DNA of 18,373 nt, taken from Burkholderiales bacterium (GTDB lineage Bacteria > Pseudomonadota > Gammaproteobacteria > Burkholderiales > Burkholderiaceae_C). Under the pieces are notes generated by a model. The model was not told the origin of the DNA and made no database searches. It saw only the letters and a list, made by a program, of their open reading frames with translations. Position 1 is the stretch's first letter; every line of letters begins with the position of its first letter. The stretch lies in NCBI GenBank assembly GCA_947462175.1, contig CANHOE010000013.1, forward strand, positions 1 through 18,373, written 5' to 3'. Of the stretch, positions 1 through 6,323 are shown one piece after another. A program made the position numbers and the translations under genes.

Positions 1-1
1 C

Positions 2-1936
2 CCACTCCTTTCACAACGCCGCAAGGAAGAGGATTTCGAGCTGTCGCCGGTGCTCGAGTTCGGCATGCGCGATGGCGAACTGCGGGCGCCGCTGGGTGCG
101 CTCTCAGGTCGCGGCCTCGAGTCGCTGCTGCGCCGCTACACCCTGCCGGTGCGCGGGATACGCGACTTTTCACAGCTCGCGATCCCGTTTCGGGCCGTGG
201 CCACCAACATGGAGACTGGCCAGCCGGTCATCCTGGGCAGCGGCGATCTGGCGTTGGCACTCCGCTCAAGCATGAGCGTGCCGGGCGTCTTCGCGCCCAC
301 CGAGGCCGATGGCCGCATCCTGGGCGATGGCGGCCTGGTGGACAACCTGCCCGTCGACGTGGCACGAGCGATGGGCGCCGACATCGTGATCGCCGTCAAC
401 ATCGGCACGCCGCTGTCAGGCCGCGATGCGTTGAGTTCGGTCACCGGACTCACGGCGCAGATGCTCAGCATCCTGACCGAACAGAACGTGGCGCGCAGTC
501 TCGCCCTGTTGAAGCCCGGCGACGTGTTGATCGCGCCGCCCCTGGGTGCGCTGACATCAGGCGACTTCAACCAGACACGCGAGCTCATCGATCAGGGGGA
601 AGCCGGCGTGCGGCCACAGTTGGCGAAGCTCGCCGCGCTGTCGCTGCCTCCGCAAGCCTACGCCCAGTGGCAAGCCGCACACCGTCAGCCCGCGGCGGAA
701 CCCGCACAGGTGTCCTTCATCCGCTTCGAGGGCAGCGAGCTGACCAACCCCCAGCGCTTCGCCCGTGAGCTTGAATCGACAACTGGCGCGCCCTTCGACC
801 AGAAGAAAGCCGAGCGCGATGCCCGTCGGCTCGCCGCCAGCGGCGACTACGCGCGGGCGGACTTCCGACTGGTCAACACACCCGATGGGGACGGACTCAT
901 CTTCGATCTCGAGGACAAGCCCTGGGGACCTCATTACTTCCGCGTCGGCATCGACCTGTTCACCGATTTCCGGGGTGACAGCGCGTTCAACCTGAAGCTG
1001 AACCACGACCGGCGCTGGCTGGACGAGAACGGCACCGAGTGGCGCAACTTCGTGCAGATCGGCGAGACGCCGAAGCTCTACACCGAGCTGTATCACCCGC
1101 AGAAGTGGACGATCGGATGGAGCAGCGACTGGTTCGTCTCCGGTTACGCCAGCGTCGAGCGGCGGCGAGTCACCGTCTACGAGGCCAGCAGCGCCGACGA
1201 ACTCGGCCGCTTCAGCCGAACCACGGGCCGCTTCGGCATCGACATCGGCCAACCCTGGGGCAAGTTTGGTGAGCTGCGACTCGGCATCAGCCACGTCGTG
1301 TCGCACAACAACCCCGATCTGCTCGCCGCGGCCTATCCAGGACCAGGCAGCAGCCAGACGGTGCGGGAAACTGGCGCGCGCTTCAAGGTCATCATCGATC
1401 AGCTGGACTACGTCAACTTCCCACTGAACGGTTACCGAATCGAGGGTGAAACCGTGATCGGCTCGCGCATGGTGACGGGCGGTTCAGGTCGCAATGGCTT
1501 CACGCGGTTCGAGCTGGACGCCACCGCTGCCGTGAGCTGGGGACGACACACGCTCAACGCCTACCTGAGCGCCGAAAGTGCGGGTGGCGCAGACCTCTCC
1601 ACCGACCTGGGCCGCTACAGCTACAACCTGGGCGGATTTCACCGGCTGTCGGGCTACCGCTTCAACCAGTTGGCCGGCAACAATGTTTTGTTTGCTCGGC
1701 TGGAGGGCTATCGACGGCTGGAATACGTGCCTTTGCTGGCCCGAGGGTTGTTCGTAGGCTGCACGCTCGAAGCAGGCAACGCCTGGACGCGCAAGAGCAG
1801 TGTGTCGCTGTCGAACCTGCGCACCGGCAGCAGCCTCTTCGTAGGTGCAGACACCACCGTCGGCCCTCTGTACCTCGGCGTCACCTACGCGCCACGCGGG
1901 CACTCAGGGGTGTACATGTTCCTCGGGCGCCCCTGA
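2..1936 (+). CDS. PlpD-like patatin autotransporter (type Vd), 5' end outside window
   Basis: The reading frame is open to the left edge, so the gene starts upstream; the GTG at 50 is only an internal codon. The visible 644 residues begin inside a patatin-like phospholipase domain. They keep the catalytic Asp in GDGGLVDN (about visible residue 109), but the G-x-S-x-G serine motif and oxyanion hole fall outside. From about residue 235 a POTRA-like segment follows (VSFIRFEG...), then a long region of alternating short strands rich in aromatic residues, ending YMFLGRP, typical of a 16-strand outer-membrane barrel. This order is that of PlpD of Pseudomonas aeruginosa, whose barrel exports the lipase domain to the cell surface. 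Expected activity is phospholipase A1 or A2 at the outer membrane. The last 33 bp overlap the end of the convergent engB. Fold assignment is confident; substrate is unknown. Confidence 0.9.
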   Translation, partial: PLLSQRRKEEDFELSPVLEFGMRDGELRAPLGALSGRGLESLLRRYTLPVRGIRDFSQLAIPFRAVATNMETGQPVILGSGDLALALRSSMSVPGVFAPTEADGRILGDGGLVDNLPVDVARAMGADIVIAVNIGTPLSGRDALSSVTGLTAQMLSILTEQNVARSLALLKPGDVLIAPPLGALTSGDFNQTRELIDQGEAGVRPQLAKLAALSLPPQAYAQWQAAHRQPAAEPAQVSFIRFEGSELTNPQRFARELESTTGAPFDQKKAERDARRLAASGDYARADFRLVNTPDGDGLIFDLEDKPWGPHYFRVGIDLFTDFRGDSAFNLKLNHDRRWLDENGTEWRNFVQIGETPKLYTELYHPQKWTIGWSSDWFVSGYASVERRRVTVYEASSADELGRFSRTTGRFGIDIGQPWGKFGELRLGISHVVSHNNPDLLAAAYPGPGSSQTVRETGARFKVIIDQLDYVNFPLNGYRIEGETVIGSRMVTGGSGRNGFTRFELDATAAVSWGRHTLNAYLSAESAGGADLSTDLGRYSYNLGGFHRLSGYRFNQLAGNNVLFARLEGYRRLEYVPLLARGLFVGCTLEAGNAWTRKSSVSLSNLRTGSSLFVGADTTVGPLYLGVTYAPRGHSGVYMFLGRP

Positions 1937-2656
1937 CGCTGGCGTTGCAGGCGTGGGCGGGCAGACCCAACCGTGCAACAAGGTCGCCGCGTCGCCGACG
2001 CCGCTTTTCTTGAGTGCAGAAAAAAGTGCGACGTTGACATCGGCTTCTTCCGTTGTCAGCTCGGCCAGCGTCTGCTGGGCTGCGGCCAGTGCAGCCTGTG
2101 CCTCGCTGCGGTTGAGTTTGTCCGACTTGGTCAACAGAACCAACAGCTTGACCGCGCCGTTGCCGACGCGCGGCGCGATGAAATCGAGCAACTGTCGGTC
2201 GAGATCGGTGAACCCCAAGCGCGAATCGACCATGAGCACGACACCCGCCAAGCTGCGACGCACCTCGAGGTAATCGGCCATCACCTGCTGCCAGCGCAGC
2301 TTGGCGCCACGCGCCACAGCCGCATAGCCGTAGCCCGGCAAATCGGCCAGCAAAGCGTTGGCCCCCAACTTTGGGCCCATCTCGAACAGGTTGATGTGCT
2401 GGGTGCGACCTGGCGTCTTCGACGCAAAGGCCAGGCGCTTCTGCTGCGTCAATGTGTTGATGGCGGTCGATTTACCGGCATTCGAGCGGCCGACAAAGGC
2501 GATCTCGGGCAGCTCGGTTTGTGGCAGTTCATTCAACCGGCTGGCGGTGGTCAGAAATCGCGCGGTGTGCGCCCAGGCCAACGCAGCCTTCTCGGCTGAA
2601 TTGCCCTCGGTGGCCGCATCGATCCCCTTCGCGGGCGTCTTCATTTGCTCGGTCAT
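1904..2656 (-). CDS. engB: Ribosome biogenesis GTP-binding protein EngB (YihA/YsxC)
   Basis: This TrmE-Era-EngA-EngB-Septin family GTPase is needed for assembly of the 50S ribosomal subunit. All GTPase motifs are visible in the 250-residue product: G1 GRSNAGKS (56-63), G2 Thr in PGRTQ (85), G3 DLPGYG (105-110), G4 TKSDK (176-180) and G5 SAL (213-215). The frame stays open far upstream, antisense to the cytochrome gene, but homology begins only near residue 25. The ATG at 2656, preceded by AGGTGG, is therefore chosen, with the ATG at 2644 as an alternative. The C-terminal 20 residues are a Pro/Ala-rich tail, and their coding sequence lies partly antisense to the end of the lipase gene. It is divergent from cytochrome c4 across 63 bp. 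Confidence 0.97.
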   Translation of the reverse strand: MTEQMKTPAKGIDAATEGNSAEKAALAWAHTARFLTTASRLNELPQTELPEIAFVGRSNAGKSTAINTLTQQKRLAFASKTPGRTQHINLFEMGPKLGANALLADLPGYGYAAVARGAKLRWQQVMADYLEVRRSLAGVVLMVDSRLGFTDLDRQLLDFIAPRVGNGAVKLLVLLTKSDKLNRSEAQAALAAAQQTLAELTTEEADVNVALFSALKKSGVGDAATLLHGWVCPPTPATPASGAPEEHVHP

Positions 2657-2668
2657 GCCACCTGCCAA

Positions 2669-2686
2669 ATTCTGCAATTGTAGAAT
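2669..2686. promoter_or_regulatory. 18-bp near-palindrome in the engB/cytochrome c4 divergent spacer
   Basis: ATTCTGCAATTGTAGAAT is symmetric except for one base pair and sits in the middle of the 63-bp spacer between two divergent genes. It carries -10-like hexamers in both directions (TAGAAT forward at 2681, TACAAT reverse), so it may be a shared promoter core or an operator. No regulator is assigned. Confidence 0.35.
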
Positions 2687-2719
2687 CGAGCGATTAACAG
2701 TTTCCCTCTGGTCTCCGTC

Positions 2720-3334
2720 ATGAAGTTTGCGTCTGCTCTCCTGTTGTGTTTCGCTGCTGTCACTGCCTCGGCCAACGAGAAGAACCCCGCGGCGTTTAAG
2801 CCCGATCTGACCAAAGGTGCTGCCACAGCGGCAGTGTGCTCTGCCTGCCACAGCAGCGATGGCTCCCGCGGGAGTCCGGCACAACCCATCTTGCAAGGCC
2901 AACATCCGGAGTACCTCGTCAAACAGTTGACCGAGTACAAGAGCGGGCTGCGGGCCAACGCGATCATGAGTGGGATGGCCGCCACGCTCAGCGAAGAAGA
3001 CATGAAGAACGTCGCTGCGTTCTATGCGTCGAAGCATGCCAAGCCCGGCTTCGCCAAGGACGCAGAACTCGCCAAGCTCGGCGAGAAGATCTACCGCGGC
3101 GGTATCGCCGATCGCCATGTTCCAGCCTGCGCGGGGTGCCATGGCCCCAACGGTGCCGGCATCCCCGCACAGTACCCGCGCATGGCGGGGCAGCACGCCG
3201 ACTACACCGCCGCTCAGTTGACCGCATTCCGCGGGGGCGTGCGCAAGAACAATGCGCAGATGACGGGTGTGGCGGCAAAGCTGAACGACCGCGAGATCCA
3301 GGGGTTGGCCGAGTACATTGCAGGGCTGCACTGA
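2720..3334 (+). CDS. Periplasmic dihaem cytochrome c4
   Basis: A 204-residue exported dihaem c-type cytochrome that carries electrons between the bc1 complex or other donors and terminal oxidases. It has an N-terminal signal peptide with a likely cleavage after ASA (residue 18). Two homologous haem domains follow, with CSACH (40-44) and CAGCH (137-141). Probable axial methionines are in MSGMA (83 or 86) and QMTG (181). The length and two-domain duplication are typical of c4. The start codon follows the pyrimidine-rich CTCTGGTCTCCGTC with no clear Shine-Dalgarno sequence. The gene is closed by a strong terminator, so it is not co-transcribed with the following gene. It is also the only soluble cytochrome gene in the window, and thus a possible but unproven acceptor for the dehydrogenase at 11023. 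Confidence 0.95.
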   Translation: MKFASALLLCFAAVTASANEKNPAAFKPDLTKGAATAAVCSACHSSDGSRGSPAQPILQGQHPEYLVKQLTEYKSGLRANAIMSGMAATLSEEDMKNVAAFYASKHAKPGFAKDAELAKLGEKIYRGGIADRHVPACAGCHGPNGAGIPAQYPRMAGQHADYTAAQLTAFRGGVRKNNAQMTGVAAKLNDREIQGLAEYIAGLH

Positions 3335-3353
3335 ATACGCGCAGCGCCAAGCC

Positions 3354-3380
3354 AAGCCGGTCGTTGACCGGCTTTTCTTT
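3354..3380 (+). terminator. Rho-independent terminator after cytochrome c4
   Basis: AAGCCGGTC (3354-3362), loop GTT and GACCGGCTT (3366-3374) form a perfect 9-bp stem followed by TTCTTT. It starts 19 bp after the cytochrome stop codon. Confidence 0.9.
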
Positions 3381-3407
3381 GGGCGCCCTTCAGCCCCACG
3401 GGGGAGA

Positions 3408-3425
3408 AGCTCAGGGGTCTGAGCT
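3408..3425. repeat. Short inverted repeat AGCTCAG/CTGAGCT
   Basis: A perfect 7-bp inverted repeat with a GGGT loop, about 75 bp upstream of the small conserved gene at 3500. It may be an operator or part of a leader. No binding protein can be named. Confidence 0.3.
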
Positions 3426-3499
3426 GCTATCGGCATGCTGTTCATCGGGCATCGAGCTCTGCGACAGGCGTAAAGTGTCAGCAGACACAATCACCATCC

Positions 3500-3835
3500 A
3501 TGCCCTACATCCACCGCACCCCCACTGGAGCCATCGACAGCCTGCACCGCCAGCCGGTCGCAGGCGCTGATGAATTCCTGCCGGACCAGCATGCAGAGGT
3601 GCAGGCTTTCGTCGGCCGCAGTGGCGACGAAGAGGGCTATTCGAAGCTCGACGCCGATTTTGTGCGGGTGCTCGAAGACGTGATCGACACGCTGATCGTC
3701 AAAAACATCCTCAACATCACCGACCTTCCGCCTGAGGCGCAGGCCAAACTGTTCGCACGCAAGGGCTTTCGTGAGCGTCAGTCGCAAAGATCGCTGCACT
3801 TGTTCTCGCCATCGGGCTCCAACGACGTGATCTGA
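3500..3835 (+). CDS. Small conserved betaproteobacterial protein, function unknown
   Basis: 111 residues, acidic, no signal peptide and no membrane segment, predicted cytosolic. It starts MPYIHRTPTGAIDSLH and contains a helical core around residues 52-85 (DADFVRVLEDVIDTLI, then NITDLPPEAQAKLF). From memory, close relatives are widespread in Burkholderiales and are often labelled 'tryptophan synthase subunit beta-like'. Nothing in this sequence resembles the PLP-binding TrpB fold, and it is far too short, so I do not accept that function. Codon use matches its neighbours. No good Shine-Dalgarno is seen before the ATG. It lies in the same direction as msrP, 109 bp upstream. Confidence 0.75.
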   Translation: MPYIHRTPTGAIDSLHRQPVAGADEFLPDQHAEVQAFVGRSGDEEGYSKLDADFVRVLEDVIDTLIVKNILNITDLPPEAQAKLFARKGFRERQSQRSLHLFSPSGSNDVI

Positions 3836-3944
3836 TTCACGCTGTGGGGCCAGCCAGACCCGCCCGGGAGTCACCGCGTAAGGATCCTGTGGCGCCTGCG
3901 ACACAAGGCCTCGCAGTGTCGAATACCAGCCCTGGAGTACCCGC

Positions 3945-4937
3945 ATGCATTTCCTCAAAGACCACGGTTTCGTTCACAGCGCAGCCAGCGACATCACACC
4001 CCGTGATGTCTACGAAGGCCGCCGCACGCTGTTGAAGTCGATGGCCGCCGGCAGCGCCGGCCTGGCGATGGCATCGTGGGCTGCCCGCGATGCCCTGGCG
4101 CAAACCGCACGTCCTGGCAAGCTGGCCGCGCTTGCTGGCAAGCGCAGCAGCGTGGCCGCCGCTATGACGCTGGAGAAGCTCACGCCCTATGACGATGTGA
4201 CCGCATACAACAACTTCTACGAATTCGGCACCGACAAGTCCGACCCCGTCCGCAACGCCGGATCACTGAAGACGCGTCCGTGGACCGTGAGCGTCGAGGG
4301 TGCGGTGGGCAAGCCCAGGGTCTACGACATCGAGGACCTGCTCAAGCTCAGCCCCATGGAAGAGCGCATCTACCGCATGCGATGCGTCGAGGGCTGGTCG
4401 ATGGTGATTCCGTGGGTCGGCTATTCGCTGTCGGAACTGATCAAGCAGGTCGAACCGACCGGCAATGCGAAGTACGTCGAATTCGTCACCCTCGCCGATC
4501 CGAAAATGATGCCCGGCGTTGGCTCACGTGTGCTGCAATGGCCCTACGTGGAAGGCCTGCGTCTTGACGAGGCCATGAACCCGCTGACGCTACTGACCTT
4601 CGGCCTCTACGGCGAGGTACTGCCGAACCAGAACGGCGCACCTGTGCGCCTGGTCGTGCCTTGGAAATACGGCTTCAAGAGTGGCAAGTCGATCGTCGCG
4701 ATCCGCTTCGTCGAGAAAGAGCCACGCACCAGTTGGAACAAGGCAGCGAGTAGCGAGTACGGCTTCTATTCGAACGTGAATCCCACCGTCGATCACCCGC
4801 GCTGGAGCCAGGCCACCGAACGCCACATTGGTGAGGGTGGCTTGTTCCAGAAAAAGCGCGCCACGCTGATGTTCAACGGCTACGAGCCGCAAGTTGGCCA
4901 GCTGTATGCCGGCATGGATCTGAAGAAGTTCTTCTGA
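3945..4937 (+). CDS. msrP: Protein-methionine-sulfoxide reductase catalytic subunit MsrP
   Basis: A molybdopterin (Moco) enzyme that repairs oxidised methionines in periplasmic proteins, taking electrons from the quinone pool through MsrQ. The 330-residue precursor has a Tat signal with RR at 26-27 (GRRTLLKSM), a hydrophobic stretch and a likely cut after ALA-Q. The sulfite-oxidase fold follows, with the Moco-ligating Cys147 in YRMRCVEGWS. The conserved WVGYSL and PWKYGFKS segments are present. The start is supported by TGGAG seven bases upstream of the ATG. The msrQ start is 24 bp after its stop, so the two form an operon. Confidence 0.97.
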   Translation: MHFLKDHGFVHSAASDITPRDVYEGRRTLLKSMAAGSAGLAMASWAARDALAQTARPGKLAALAGKRSSVAAAMTLEKLTPYDDVTAYNNFYEFGTDKSDPVRNAGSLKTRPWTVSVEGAVGKPRVYDIEDLLKLSPMEERIYRMRCVEGWSMVIPWVGYSLSELIKQVEPTGNAKYVEFVTLADPKMMPGVGSRVLQWPYVEGLRLDEAMNPLTLLTFGLYGEVLPNQNGAPVRLVVPWKYGFKSGKSIVAIRFVEKEPRTSWNKAASSEYGFYSNVNPTVDHPRWSQATERHIGEGGLFQKKRATLMFNGYEPQVGQLYAGMDLKKFF

Positions 4938-4961
4938 CCATCTGCCGCTGGCCCACGCACC

Positions 4962-5678
4962 ATGAATCTGATGGCCAGTGCCGGCCCCGATCCCAGCCAG
5001 CGTTCCACGAACAACAGCACGGCCGCAGTGCGCGCGAGCGCGGTCGACGGCGGCATCAAGCGCAAGCCGTTCTTGCTGCGACCTGCAGCCAAAGTGCTGC
5101 TGTTCGCGCTGTGCTTGCTGCCGTTCTGGTGGTTGTTCTATGGCGCCTGGGCCAACACGCTCGGGCCCAACCCTGCCGAAGCGATCATCCGAGCTTCTGG
5201 CGACTGGACGCTGCGTTTTCTGTGCATCACGCTGGCGGTCTCGCCGTTGCGGCAATGGACAGGCATGCCAGCGCTGGCTCGCTTTCGCCGCATGCTGGGC
5301 CTGTTCGCCTTCTTCTATGTGGTGATGCATTTCCTGAGCTACAGCTGGCTGGACCAAAGCTTCGACATCGGCGCAATCGTCAGGGACATCATCAAGCGAC
5401 CGTTCATCCTGGTTGGAACGGCCGGCCTGCTGCTGATGGCGCTGCTGGCGGCGACGTCATTCAACCGCGCCATCAAGGCCATGGGGGCGGCACGCTGGCA
5501 GATGTTGCACCGCGCGATCTATGCCATCGCGCTGCTCGGCCTGCTGCACTTCTTCTGGATGCGCGCGGCCAAGAACGACTTCGCCGAGGTCACGGTGTAT
5601 GCCGCCGTCATCGCAGCGCTGCTGGGCTGGCGCATGAAACGGGCCCTGGCCAAACTTGGCGCCGGTACCACGATCTGA
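4962..5678 (+). CDS. msrQ: Haem-binding membrane subunit MsrQ
   Basis: Inner-membrane b-type haem protein of the ferric-reductase-like domain family that passes electrons from quinol to MsrP. The 238-residue product has a polar N-terminal extension of about 35 residues and then about six hydrophobic helices, beginning KVLLFALCLLPFWWLFYG. Candidate haem-ligand histidines lie in VVMHFLSYSW, LHRAIYAI and LLHFFW. The family is usually nearer 200 residues, so the extra length lies at the N terminus. An ATG nine bases further in (4971) is an alternative start and neither has a clear Shine-Dalgarno. Confidence 0.95.
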   Translation: MNLMASAGPDPSQRSTNNSTAAVRASAVDGGIKRKPFLLRPAAKVLLFALCLLPFWWLFYGAWANTLGPNPAEAIIRASGDWTLRFLCITLAVSPLRQWTGMPALARFRRMLGLFAFFYVVMHFLSYSWLDQSFDIGAIVRDIIKRPFILVGTAGLLLMALLAATSFNRAIKAMGAARWQMLHRAIYAIALLGLLHFFWMRAAKNDFAEVTVYAAVIAALLGWRMKRALAKLGAGTTI

Positions 5679-5694
5679 CACCCTCGAACCCTTG

Positions 5695-5725
5695 GTGCCT
5701 GGGCCCCGCAGACCTGCCAGGGCAC
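5695..5725. terminator. Possible bidirectional hairpin between msrQ and the Lrp-type gene
   Basis: GTGCCTGG (5695-5702) pairs with CCAGGGCAC (5717-5725) with one bulged base, in the 58-bp spacer between convergent stop codons. There is no U-tract, so the call is tentative. Confidence 0.3.
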
Positions 5726-5736
5726 TCGTTCCGCCG

Positions 5737-6207
5737 TCAGCAGAGTTGCAGGGGTAGCGCGGTCTTGTAGCGAACCTGCTTGAGCGCGAAGCTGGAGCGG
5801 ATCTTCTCGATCTCCTTCATCGGCGACAGCTGTTCGATGATGAAGCGCTCGAGCGCGGCGATGTCCGTCACCGCCACCCGGATGAGGTAGTCGGCCTCGC
5901 CCGACATGAGGTAGCACTCCATGACCTCCTCACGCGCCGAGACCTTGGCTTCGAAGGCATCCAGCGCCGCACGCGTTTGCTGCTTCAGGCTGATCGAGAT
6001 GAACACGTTCAACGTCAGTCCCAGCCGTTGCGGATCGAGCAGCGCCACGTACTGCCGGATCACGCCGTTCGACTCCAGCGCCTTGACTCGCGCCAGACAG
6101 GCTGACGGCGACAGATGGACGCGCTTGGCCAGGGCGACGTTCGAGAGACTGGCATCGCTTTGCAGTTCGCGCAGGATGCGCAGGTCCACGGCGTCAAGTT
6201 GCATCAT
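5737..6207 (-). CDS. Lrp/AsnC family transcriptional regulator
   Basis: A 156-residue feast/famine regulator. Residues 1-60 hold the winged HTH (LDAVDLRILRELQSDASLSN, then AKRVHLSPSACLARVKALESNGVI). The rest is the alpha-beta RAM ligand-binding domain (ECYLMSGEADYLIRV is its signature turn). Such proteins sense amino acids or related metabolites as octamers or larger. The frame extends upstream to a GTG at 6252, but the tandem ATGs at 6207/6204, with AGAAAG upstream and the start of HTH homology, mark the real start. It is divergent from the E1 gene across 116 bp, which suggests it controls that gene. MdeR of Pseudomonas putida is the precedent: an Lrp-type activator next to mdeB, an AceE-like 2-oxobutyrate dehydrogenase. 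Confidence 0.93.
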   Translation of the reverse strand: MMQLDAVDLRILRELQSDASLSNVALAKRVHLSPSACLARVKALESNGVIRQYVALLDPQRLGLTLNVFISISLKQQTRAALDAFEAKVSAREEVMECYLMSGEADYLIRVAVTDIAALERFIIEQLSPMKEIEKIRSSFALKQVRYKTALPLQLC

Positions 6208-6323
6208 GCGTGTCTTTCTGGTTATCACCGAATATTGTGCTGAGAATGGCACTCCAGGCTCGAGATTTCAAGCGTAAATATCCAGTCTGATTGCCTATAG
6301 TGTCCGCTCCAAGGAGACCAGCC
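6208..6323. promoter_or_regulatory. Divergent promoter/operator region, Lrp-type regulator and E1 gene
   Basis: This 116-bp spacer separates two divergently transcribed genes and is A+T-richer than its surroundings. It contains CCGAATATTGTGCTGAG and TAAATATCCAG, A/T-rich tracts of the kind Lrp proteins prefer. TATAGT at 6296 is a plausible -10 for the E1 gene. No convincing -35 partner was found. Confidence 0.45.

Noticed and set aside
557..1306. 249-codon minus-strand open frame
   Set aside because: Composition shadow of the patatin/POTRA gene; the product is low-complexity and family-free.
2657..3490. N-terminal extension of the engB frame upstream of 2656
   Set aside because: The extension lies antisense to cytochrome c4 and resembles no EngB; homology begins after the ATG at 2656.
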